A stretch of DNA of 64,000 nucleotides from NCBI GenBank assembly GCA_965279295.1, contig CBDIHQ010000014.1, one strand, 5' to 3'. A program made the translations under genes and the position numbers. The notes beneath the pieces are model-generated. The model did no database searches, was not told the origin of the DNA, and was given only the letters and a program-made list of their open reading frames with translations. Position 1 is the first letter of the stretch. Every line of letters starts with the position of its first letter. Below are positions 25,427 through 32,480 of this stretch, one piece after another. The stretch is from Aquabacter sp965279295 (GTDB lineage: Bacteria; Pseudomonadota; Alphaproteobacteria; Rhizobiales; Xanthobacteraceae).

Positions 25427-25612
25427 ATGGGCGTTCTTTCAAACCCGCGATGGGAGGTCGTCGCACAAGAGCTGGTGAAGGGCAGGACCGCGACCTGTGC
25501 GATACGGGAAGCGGGCTATTCAGACCCTCGCAATTCGACGCGCATTACCAAGCATCCAAAGGTGGTCGCCAGGGTGAGCGAGTTGTTCGCGGACATGTAT
25601 GACGAAAAATGA
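25427..25612 (+). CDS. Truncated terminase small subunit-like paralogue, 61 aa
   Basis: Good GAGGAG site, 12 bases after the first TerS-like gene. MGVLSNPRWEVVAQELVKGRTATCAIREAGY resembles the N-terminal HTH of the gene before, ending after about 60 residues where that family continues for 100 more. The end overlaps a short duplication (ATGACGAAAA twice). It may be a remnant, or a DNA-binding-only form that competes with TerS. Confidence 0.6.
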   Translation: MGVLSNPRWEVVAQELVKGRTATCAIREAGYSDPRNSTRITKHPKVVARVSELFADMYDEK

Positions 25613-25757
25613 CGAAAAATGAGAACAATTGGCAACATCTTGAGCCGCATCGGCGCCGCGCGGCGATGCCCAGCCCCATGGGCCGCAACGCCCTACTTGC
25701 TGACTATTGAGTGCCTAAGTAGGTGACAGCGAAGGTGGACGGGAGGGTATAATATTG

Positions 25758-26702
25758 CTACTTCGTCCGAGCACGCGGGTTAAGCTCTCGACGAGCGTCG
25801 GCCTTGGCCTTTCTCTGAATCTCACGAGATTTTGGTTTGGGGCTAGCAGTGAATTTCGTCGACACAGATTTATCTATGGTCTGAGCCTCGGTTGGTCCGC
25901 CGCTATGCTGTTCAACGCGGTCGCCTTTTTTGGCCTCTTTCGACGCCACAGCCTCGGCAGTGCGATTTCCAAGCTCGCCGAGTATCTTTTCTAGAAGATG
26001 TGTTTGACGTGCTTCGATAGATTGCATCGCTGCGTAGTGGGTGTCGTCACTGTCCTTTAGATATGATGCCGCATCTAAGCTAAGCGATAGAAGCCCAATG
26101 GCCCCGCCAAACCCTATCGCTACAGCTGCCTTCCTCAACCAAGCGCCAATGGAAGAGTTTATAGACGTAACGTCTTCAATTAAATTGAATGGTATTTTAC
26201 TAAATGATGATTTAATTTCTATCTGCAATATATAAATCAGATCATGAGTCAGATCTGGAGCAGATATTATCTTCGCTAATTCATTGCTTAAATCAAAAAA
26301 ACCTTCAGCTAATTTCGCGGACGGATATCCGCATTGGGGGCACTCTTCGTTGTTATTCCAAAGAGTCCAGTACATACCGCCGAATACATAATTCTTTGAT
26401 GCAGATACTGTTTGGCAGTTCGGGCACATAAGCGGGAGCGGCGCTCCCTTTGGTCGGCTCCAGCCGGAAGTGCGCACATCTTCGCGTCTAAGCTTAGGGT
26501 CGTTTCTAATGCGGGTTCCGCGCACCCGACCCGATGAAGTGCCATCTGTTAGCCAAGGGATTCGAACATTATTGAATGAAAGCCCTTCGACATTGACATC
26601 CGAGTTTACAACTTCCACCCCGACGTCAGAATTTGAAATGGACACTCCGCGTATGGTCACGTTCCTGCTGTTGGATATTTTTATGCCAGCCACTGACCCC
26701 AT
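25758..26702 (-). CDS. Hypothetical protein: beta-helix-like head, zinc ribbon, membrane helix
   Basis: 314 residues. About 7-50 shows short repeating units (NVTIRGVSISNSDVGVEVV, NVEGLSFNNV) typical of right-handed beta-helix turns. A zinc ribbon follows with CPNC near 93 and CPQCG near 121. A membrane segment (VAIGFGGAIGLLSLSL) lies near 195-210, then a charged tail rich in Lys, Glu and Arg. The gene is AT-rich relative to the element. The combination matches no family I know. First of the minus-strand cargo genes after the phage operon. Confidence 0.65.
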   Translation of the reverse strand: MGSVAGIKISNSRNVTIRGVSISNSDVGVEVVNSDVNVEGLSFNNVRIPWLTDGTSSGRVRGTRIRNDPKLRREDVRTSGWSRPKGAPLPLMCPNCQTVSASKNYVFGGMYWTLWNNNEECPQCGYPSAKLAEGFFDLSNELAKIISAPDLTHDLIYILQIEIKSSFSKIPFNLIEDVTSINSSIGAWLRKAAVAIGFGGAIGLLSLSLDAASYLKDSDDTHYAAMQSIEARQTHLLEKILGELGNRTAEAVASKEAKKGDRVEQHSGGPTEAQTIDKSVSTKFTASPKPKSREIQRKAKADARRELNPRARTK

Positions 26703-26857
26703 CCCTTTCCGCCAGCTTTAGATTTAAGCGGGGTTTCGAGATCAACGCTACCTCATAGCTCGCCGCCTCCCAGCATCCGCGTCACAGCAACTCGCTCGGC
26801 CTTGATTTGACCCCTGGCGCAGAGCCGCGCGCCACAAGCCGAAGCGAGCCGTCGCCC

Positions 26858-27559
26858 CTACGTCTCGCTGGCATTCGCAACCGAACTTAACGGCTCAACA
26901 TGCACCTGGGGGCCAGACGCGTACAGGACCTCGAAAATCTCTTGGATATGGGCATCTGTTAGATGGATGGAATCGTACCATTCGGTGGCGCTTCCAAATT
27001 TCTGAGGGCGGCCAGGAATGACATCTGGCCAAGCAGTTCGAAGTTTTTTACCGTATTCCTGACTATTATGCTTAAGTGAATTTGCCAAATATTGGATATT
27101 ACACAATTTAATATGAATCGGATGGCCGCATTTAATGCAGAGTTCAGCCAATTTATTATGGTGAGATTTGTGCGCTTCGGTCCATCTGATAGCGCTTCGC
27201 TCCCAGAAGTGGTAGATTGCAATTGCATAAGCCTTCCGGAGTGACATTAATGCGGCCTCCGTTTGTTCGATCTCCATCTCGTTGAACTGAGACTGGCACC
27301 AAAGAATTTCCCCGCCTTCCTCCTCGCCTATCCATGCTGATGGATCTTCCCGAACAGCGTCCTCATAAGCTTGGGCCGAGTGGCGGGCGACGATTAGAGC
27401 GTTCCGGAGTGCGTCGGAGCTGACTTTGTAGCTGGATTGCAGCGTTCTGAGCCCGCTCTGAAAGCTATGAGCATGGGCATTGAAGAAAAGCTTAGCCATG
27501 TAGCCGAGCACCGGGTTAAAATCCAAAACAGCAACATCCTTAAGGTGCTTATCGAGCAC
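26858..27559 (-). CDS. Hypothetical helical protein, 233 aa
   Basis: Predicted all-helical, with ALRNALIVARHSAQAYEDAV, AYAIAIYHFWERSAIRW, a Cys pair in ELCIKCGHPIH, and QYLANSLKHNSQEYG. A polar NxxKHN near the end of a long helix recalls HEPN-type proteins, but the match is by eye and weak. AT-rich coding sequence. A perfect 12-bp hairpin lies 52 bases upstream of the start. Transcribed in the same direction as the 25758 gene. Confidence 0.6.
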   Translation of the reverse strand: MLDKHLKDVAVLDFNPVLGYMAKLFFNAHAHSFQSGLRTLQSSYKVSSDALRNALIVARHSAQAYEDAVREDPSAWIGEEEGGEILWCQSQFNEMEIEQTEAALMSLRKAYAIAIYHFWERSAIRWTEAHKSHHNKLAELCIKCGHPIHIKLCNIQYLANSLKHNSQEYGKKLRTAWPDVIPGRPQKFGSATEWYDSIHLTDAHIQEIFEVLYASGPQVHVEPLSSVANASET

Positions 27560-27928
27560 TTTGAAGGAAAGCGCAGCACCGTCGCGTCAGTGACGACCCT
27601 GTTTTGCGCGAGGGCATGGTCATGGTGACCATGCCCTAGCCGCCGCGAACGCATAACGATAGCGGTCAGCGTTTGATACCTCGCGGATATAGCCGTTGAC
27701 TTGGAAGTACGCACCAGCGCGCCGCCGTGGCTCGCTGGTTTGGATTCGCGTCAGGAAGCGTGAGCGATTGTCTCATGGTAGGCGTCGCGTGCCGCCCCAT
27801 TGATCCCGGCCGCAAGTGCCACAATCAGTGAGCCCGTTGTGCCCGGACGCGCTTGGGGTCAGACGATATGGACCTCAACCCTAGGAACCAGCAGTTGAGG
27901 CAGTTGGCGGTGTAACTCGTGGGCTCGT
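27560..27928. other. Intergenic region with hairpin, no gene seen
   Basis: This 369-base gap separates two minus-strand cargo genes. Apart from the hairpin at 27611-27637 I see no supportable gene or signal. Confidence 0.5.
27611..27637. repeat. Perfect 12-bp hairpin upstream of 26858-27559
   Basis: AGGGCATGGTCA and TGACCATGCCCT are exact reverse complements around a TGG loop. There is no T-run on either side, so it is not a standard terminator. Its place, about 50 bases before the ATG of the minus-strand gene, fits an operator or a leader RNA structure. Confidence 0.6.
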
Positions 27929-28255
27929 CTAATCTGCAATACGAGTGAGTACAGCATCAAACGTGACACCGGGAGCGATTGCGGCTGTTCCCTTTGTGGT
28001 CAGCACTCCGGGTAGAATTGTGCCGGTTAACTCAATGCTTGCACTGTCGACGCCAAAGACCGAGCCCAACCCAGGCGTCGGCGTGTGCCTTGCTGTCAGA
28101 ACGGTTGCGCCAAAGCTATCTCCGCTGACCTCGTACGTTCCGGTGTAGTAAAGACCTGCATCGCCGCCCCTAACGCGGCCATCCAGAAGATGCACAACCC
28201 CTGATCCGTATCCGAGCGGGGTTTTGAAATGGACCTTGTAGAGACCGTCGATCAT
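27929..28255 (-). CDS. GrlR-family regulatory protein
   Basis: 108 residues; DGLYKVHFKTPLGYGSGVV, DGRVRGGDAGLYYTGTYEV, and the end APGVTFDAVLTRIAD match the small beta-barrel GrlR family. GrlR was first described as a negative regulator of the LEE type III secretion genes in enteropathogens, where it binds GrlA. Homologues occur across alphaproteobacteria without such systems, and their partner is unknown. No GrlA-like gene is nearby. Confidence 0.82.
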   Translation of the reverse strand: MIDGLYKVHFKTPLGYGSGVVHLLDGRVRGGDAGLYYTGTYEVSGDSFGATVLTARHTPTPGLGSVFGVDSASIELTGTILPGVLTTKGTAAIAPGVTFDAVLTRIAD

Positions 28256-28409
28256 GGAGCGTTTCCTCTATACCCATCTGCGCGGGATTCGATACGTGCA
28301 GAATGGCAAAGGCACAGCTTGGAGTCGAGAGCTCTTTATCTTCCGCGAGGGTCAGATGATTGAGCGCGGGCTCACCCGCTTGCAGAGGCGATATACCGTC
28401 TGCCTATAG
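28254..28409 (+). CDS. Possible 51-aa small protein
   Basis: An open frame from an ATG overlapping the GrlR start codon to TAG at 28407-28409. The translation includes FIFREGQMIERG and a basic end and has no recognised family. Divergent overlapping start codons are uncommon, so this may be chance. Confidence 0.2.
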   Translation: MERFLYTHLRGIRYVQNGKGTAWSRELFIFREGQMIERGLTRLQRRYTVCL

Positions 28410-29042
28410 GTCCACCTTAGCCATCGCTACAGCCAGGAGCGCCGCCCCCATTGCCGCAAACCACAGCGCTCCTAAGCCGAGATAGGGATAGACGAGCGCC
28501 CCCATAATTGCACCGGACACAAGGCCAAGCCAGAGGACGAGGTACGCGACCCACGCAAAACGCGGCCCACCCATTGATGCCGAGGCTATGCGCTGCCCCA
28601 GCTTTACAAGCGTTCCGGTCATGTAAGTGAGCCCAATGCTTACCTCCCCATCACGTTCGAAAACTGTGTTCTCGACCCCCATAGCGAAAGCCATCAACGC
28701 GACCGATGGTGCGAGTAGTCCAAGTGCATGGCACATCGCGGCAGCGGCCAACAGCGCGGCAACGAATGCGAGAAGCGCAACATGTCGCCTGCGGCGGATG
28801 AAGCGCCCAAGCACAGTGCCAACCACGACGCCCATGACGAAGGTGGCGATCAGGCCCGCTGCGATGGCCCAATGAGCGGATTCACGCGCCCCCTCTATGC
28901 CCACGCCCAGGCGGGTAGAATTCCCACTCATGAAGGAGACGAAGAACCCGCCGAGCGCGATAAACCCTAAGGCGTCCACATATCCCGCGAGCGCAGAAAG
29001 ACAGGCTGCCAACGTCCGCGTTTTGATGTCGTATCTAAGCAT
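28404..29042 (-). CDS. DUF1275 (YoaK-type) membrane protein
   Basis: 212 residues from the preferred ATG giving MLRYDIKTRTLAACLSALAGYVDALGF. The motif AGYVDALGFIALGGFFVSFMSGN near the N-terminus and six hydrophobic segments define the DUF1275/YoaK family of inner membrane proteins. An acidic FERDGEVSIGLTYMTG loop is also conserved. Transport or stress roles have been suggested for the family, but none is established. An upstream in-frame start at 29210 lacks support. Confidence 0.85.
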   Translation of the reverse strand: MLRYDIKTRTLAACLSALAGYVDALGFIALGGFFVSFMSGNSTRLGVGIEGARESAHWAIAAGLIATFVMGVVVGTVLGRFIRRRRHVALLAFVAALLAAAAMCHALGLLAPSVALMAFAMGVENTVFERDGEVSIGLTYMTGTLVKLGQRIASASMGGPRFAWVAYLVLWLGLVSGAIMGALVYPYLGLGALWFAAMGAALLAVAMAKVDL

Positions 29043-29293
29043 GCCGCCGCATAAGCACGATGCCACCGCGCGACACAGGCACCCAAATTGCCGCAGGCTT
29101 TGTTTCCGCAGACCGGAGAAGAGGCCTATTGTCAGATAAGTTGCCGAGCAACTGAACTGTCTACAGTGATGCTGTCGATATGCCCGACATGCTGCGGGCG
29201 ATGGCCTCATCGACAGGCCCGAAGGCTAGGTTGTGAACCCATGAATGTTGCCAGCATTTGAAGCTAGTTGCATCGTGTGTTGGGAGATGCGCG

Positions 29294-29608
29294 ATGCGTA
29301 CGGATACAATTGAGGCGGTTGGGATCGACGAGAGAGGATCACTGTGGGTGAAGCCGGCGACGGCGGCCTTTGCCCATATCTACCGCGAGGCGATGGAGGT
29401 TCATTGGGACGCTGAGCGCGGTTGCCTTTATAGTCCAAAGCCGCGCGAATGGTCCTATGTTGACTGGTTCAGGCAGATCATTCGTGCTGTACACTATCAG
29501 GGCTTCGAGCTGGCTCTTAAGCAATCTACATTGTGGTCGGGCATCACTCCAGAATTGCAGCAGGCTATAAAGGATAGTGCAAAACTTCCACCCTGCGCCG
29601 AAATCTGA
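29294..29608 (+). CDS. Hypothetical protein, 104 aa (gene-cassette-like)
   Basis: GGGAG before the ATG. The compact alpha/beta sequence has GIDERGSLWVKPATAAFAHIYREAMEVHWD, then LYSPKPREWSYVDWFRQII. It recalls small proteins known from integron gene cassettes, though I cannot name the family with confidence. It stands alone on the plus strand, convergent with the HEAT-like gene. Confidence 0.6.
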   Translation: MRTDTIEAVGIDERGSLWVKPATAAFAHIYREAMEVHWDAERGCLYSPKPREWSYVDWFRQIIRAVHYQGFELALKQSTLWSGITPELQQAIKDSAKLPPCAEI

Positions 29609-29621
29609 TTCAGATTTCCCA

Positions 29622-30737
29622 CTATCCTTCAGGATGATCCGGGGTATCGCGCATGATGAACTGCGCGCACTCGCGAACGGAAGGCGAAGAATCCTCCAGG
29701 AGCTGTTGCGCGTAGCTAAGCCCTTGCTTTGTACCGCGCAAGTGCTGCACGACGCCCGTAATTGCAACACGGCGCACTATCGCTGACCGATCACTAATGC
29801 CGCGTTCGATTATTTTATGGCGGTCCATGGGAGCAGCCAGGTCACGCCGATCATACACGACCTTGCGGACACGGAGGCCCATCGACTTGTCGATCCACTC
29901 CCATCCATATCGTGATGGCCACTCCGCAACACCATCGATGAGTATCCTGAGAGCTGTGGCGCGAACAACCGGCTGAACTGCACTGAATGCGATGCGCGAC
30001 AAATGCAGATCGAGTGCTGGGATTCGAAGCGCGGCCCGTAGCAGGGTTGGAAGGGGGCCTGTTGTGCTCTGGACTATCAAGTCCGCTAAGCATGCAGCAA
30101 CGTCGGGTCGTGCAAACGCCTCGTCTAGAACTCTGTCTTCGACGCTCCACCTTTCCCAGGCAAGTCGGCGAATGAGAAGCACGGCGGCGCAACGGGCCAC
30201 TACTTCCGGGTCCGATTTCGGGAAACAGCGCCCTGCGCAGTCCACAGCTGCCTGTCGGACCTCAGGCACCCAATCATTCAGCCGCCACGCAACAACTGCA
30301 AAGAAAAATGGAGACGAAATCCCACCCACAAGCGCTCTCAGGGCAGCCTCCCGTAAGTGGCCGTTGCGATGAAACAGAAAAAGATAAGCGAGATTAGCTT
30401 CGCGAACCAACTGGTGCCGAGCATTTCGGCGCCCCCTAAGCCAGCTGATAACTCCTATCTTGGGTGCTTGCTGATAGAGACGTGCATAGAAGGCGATTGC
30501 TCTGTCAGCCTGCTCAATGTTTTCGAGCGGCAATTCGCCTATAAGCTCCAGCGCACGTGCCAGCTCACTTCCTGGTGCCCTCCCAACTTCCAACCGGGAG
30601 CCAATCAACGAAAGAGAGGAACTGAGTTCGGGAGCGACCTTTGGAGGGTTGAGCAATGGGGCTGCCACCCATTTCCCCATCATCCGGATGTAGAGGAAGA
30701 GGGCCAGTAAACGAGCGGCGTCAACTAGCCTCCACAT
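29622..30737 (-). CDS. HEAT-repeat-like protein, 371 aa
   Basis: The N-terminus has a hydrophobic stretch (LLALFLYIRMM). From about 120 the protein is built of helix pairs with aligned Ala/Leu/Arg (REAALRALVGGISS, EVRQAAVDCAGRCF, IVRRVAITGVVQHL, SVRECAQFIM), typical of HEAT-like solenoids that mediate protein contacts. Its stop is 14 bases from the convergent 29294 gene's stop. A remnant of an XRE gene lies just upstream. Role unknown. Confidence 0.65.
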   Translation of the reverse strand: MWRLVDAARLLALFLYIRMMGKWVAAPLLNPPKVAPELSSSLSLIGSRLEVGRAPGSELARALELIGELPLENIEQADRAIAFYARLYQQAPKIGVISWLRGRRNARHQLVREANLAYLFLFHRNGHLREAALRALVGGISSPFFFAVVAWRLNDWVPEVRQAAVDCAGRCFPKSDPEVVARCAAVLLIRRLAWERWSVEDRVLDEAFARPDVAACLADLIVQSTTGPLPTLLRAALRIPALDLHLSRIAFSAVQPVVRATALRILIDGVAEWPSRYGWEWIDKSMGLRVRKVVYDRRDLAAPMDRHKIIERGISDRSAIVRRVAITGVVQHLRGTKQGLSYAQQLLEDSSPSVRECAQFIMRDTPDHPEG

Positions 30738-30746
30738 CTGGCCCCC

Positions 30747-30872
30747 TCAGTCGTCGTTTGACGCGTTCAGCTTGCCGGGTGGCGTGCCTTCATCCCGCAC
30801 CTTCTTGAGCCGCACCCCCGGCCCCTCCCCGTTCTCGGCAACGAAGATGACACCCGCTGCTTCAGGGCGGCG
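30747..30872 (-). pseudogene. Remnant of XRE-family regulator; inverted repeat copy B
   Basis: Minus strand of 30747-30854 encodes the same C-terminus as the XRE gene at 12121 (from GVIFVAENGEG to NASNDD), at 104 of 108 bases. Just upstream the remnant still reads IRAAL, but one base is missing relative to the intact ALEAAGV region, and the HTH itself is absent. It is therefore a truncated, frameshifted copy in inverted orientation. Confidence 0.85.
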
Positions 30873-30903
30873 CGGATGGCGTCCGCCATACCCGCCCCCC
30901 ACG

Positions 30904-32121
30904 TCACCCCGCGCGAATAGGGACGATGTTATCGGCCGCGCCCGTGCTTGTGACGAAATCCTCCCACGCCTGCATCAGCTTCCGCCGCTTCTCCAGCGCG
31001 TCGCCCCGCCTGTATGCGCGTTCGACCTCATCACCCACGATATGGGCAAGGGCGGCTTCGGCGACCTCACGGGGGAAGCTCGTGCATTCGCCCGCCCAAT
31101 CGCGGAAGGATGAGCGAAACCCATGGACCGTTATGGTAGTGCGCTCCATGCGGTTCTTCATCAATGCCAGCATCGCCATGTTCGAGAACGGCTTGCCCTT
31201 CCTGGGGCCAGGGAACAGAAAATCGCCTTCAGTGCGCAGCGGCTTCACTGTCTCGACTATTTCAAGGGCGCGAGACCCCAGGGGCACGCGGTGTTCTTTG
31301 CCTGCCTTCATCCGCGAGGCCGGGACCGTCCACACCTTGGCCTTCAGATCCAGCTCCGACCACCTTGCGCCTATCACCTCGCCCGTGCGGCTGGCGCATA
31401 AAATGGTGAATTCGAGCATGAGCGCCGCAATAGCTTCCCGCGTGCGCAACTCCGCTACGAAGGCCGGCACCTCGGCATAGGGCAAGGCAGGATGGTGGCC
31501 ACGCTGGAGCTTTTGGCGGCGGGGGAGCAGATTGTCCAAGTGACCGCGCCAGCGGGCCGGGTTTTCCCCCGAGCGCAGGCCCTTGGCCTTAGCCGCGTCC
31601 AACACCCGCTCTATTCGGCCGCGAAGGCGAGAGGCCGTTTCCTGCTTCGACTGCCAGAGAGGTTGCAGCACCTCCAGCACCTGCTCCGTGCTGATTTCGT
31701 CAACGGGGCGGTCGCGAAGCTTCGCGGCATAGACCTCCAGTGTATGCTTCCATTGCCAGCGGTGCTTCTCATTGCGGAAGCCGGATTTGATGTCTTCCAC
31801 GAGTTGATCGGAGAAGGCTCCGAACGTCATCCGCGCGGCGTCCTCGGCGGCAGCGTGCTTGCGCACCTCAATGGGGTTCTTCCCGGTGTCGATGAGACGG
31901 CGTGCTGCTGCTGCCTTCTCGCGCGCATCCGCCAGCGATACCGACGTCACGCCTCCGAAGCCCATTTCCTTCAACTTGCCTTGCCACCGGAACAAGAATG
32001 CCCAGCGCTTGGCGCCGGTCGCATCAATGACGAGGTAGAGGCCGCCACCGTCCGAGTGCCGTCCCGGCTTCGCAAGAGAGGCGACGGTCCGCGCCGTCAG
32101 CTTGTTGACTTGCCTCGCCAT
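30904..32121 (-). CDS. int: Tyrosine-type site-specific integrase (P4-like)
   Basis: 405 residues. The N-terminal DUF4102 arm-binding domain (1-90; LTARTVASLAKPG, GGLYLVI) is followed by a core-binding domain and a catalytic domain with Arg245 (CASRTGEV), His333 and Arg336 (HGFR), His360 and the nucleophile Tyr370 (VERAYRRGD). All catalytic residues are present, so it should be active. Starts 146 bases from attR; the right arm-type repeats begin six bases upstream of its ATG and could allow autoregulation. Confidence 0.95.
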   Translation of the reverse strand: MARQVNKLTARTVASLAKPGRHSDGGGLYLVIDATGAKRWAFLFRWQGKLKEMGFGGVTSVSLADAREKAAAARRLIDTGKNPIEVRKHAAAEDAARMTFGAFSDQLVEDIKSGFRNEKHRWQWKHTLEVYAAKLRDRPVDEISTEQVLEVLQPLWQSKQETASRLRGRIERVLDAAKAKGLRSGENPARWRGHLDNLLPRRQKLQRGHHPALPYAEVPAFVAELRTREAIAALMLEFTILCASRTGEVIGARWSELDLKAKVWTVPASRMKAGKEHRVPLGSRALEIVETVKPLRTEGDFLFPGPRKGKPFSNMAMLALMKNRMERTTITVHGFRSSFRDWAGECTSFPREVAEAALAHIVGDEVERAYRRGDALEKRRKLMQAWEDFVTSTGAADNIVPIRAG

Positions 32122-32127
32122 CCCGAC

Positions 32128-32148
32128 ACCCCAACATTCACCCCAACA
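32128..32148 (+). promoter_or_regulatory. Right arm-type integrase binding repeats
   Basis: ACCCCAACA at 32128-32136 and 32140-32148, the same tandem pair as at 6958-6978 with one different spacer base. Lies between the integrase start and the attR core (119 bases to the core), overlapping where the integrase promoter must be. Confidence 0.65.
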
Positions 32149-32261
32149 AAATACTGCGCTCTACGGACACGTCAAGAAATGTCGGGACAGAGAAGGGGGC
32201 AGAAATTAAGCGCTGTCAGCGGATGCGTGGGTGGTCCGGAAATCCCGAGATAGCTAAGTTA

Positions 32262-32281
32262 GGTGGAGCCTGGCTCCACCA
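32262..32281 (+). repeat. attR core within a 9-bp palindrome
   Basis: The 14-bp tRNA-Ala 3' end copy (32268-32281) overlaps a perfect inverted repeat GGTGGAGCC-T-GGCTCCACC (32262-32280). The palindrome is only at this end, because the bases left of the core differ in the tRNA. Confidence 0.85.
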
Positions 32282-32480
32282 CTTCACTCTCTGAAAATGA
32301 CCAGATGGTGCGGGCGTCCCTGAAATCCCCAGGGTTTGCCGGGTATTTTCCCGCCATTTCCGCTGCGTTTGCATGACAATCTCGCGCGGGTTCGCCTCCT
32401 CACAGCCTCTTTCGTCCACACGATTCGCTCTTGCGCCATGGGTGGAATAGGCTGCGCCGTCCCTCGGGGGTGGGCCCAGC

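Larger units (their letters stand above)
6902..32281. mobile_element. 25.4 kb integrated phage-like element at tRNA-Ala
   Basis: Bounded by the 14-bp att duplication, with a P4-type tyrosine integrase at the right end reading inward, and paired arm-type repeats inside both ends. The contents are an XRE regulator, excisionase-like HTH, DnaB-type helicase, DUF1376 replication-associated proteins, ejection-like virion proteins and terminase small subunits, plus AT-rich cargo. No portal, capsid, large terminase or tail-tube genes were recognised. It could be a decayed prophage or a satellite that depends on a helper phage. The boundary call is strong; the nature of the element is inferred. Confidence 0.88.

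Noticed and set aside
30772..31113. Plus-strand frame similar to one at 12135-12374 on the minus strand
   Set aside because: Both are antisense to the duplicated XRE gene end; the similarity comes from the 108-bp DNA repeat, not from a shared protein.
6902..32281. Insertion sequence or transposon inside the element
   Set aside because: No transposase or terminal inverted repeats were found; the only recombinase is the tyrosine integrase.
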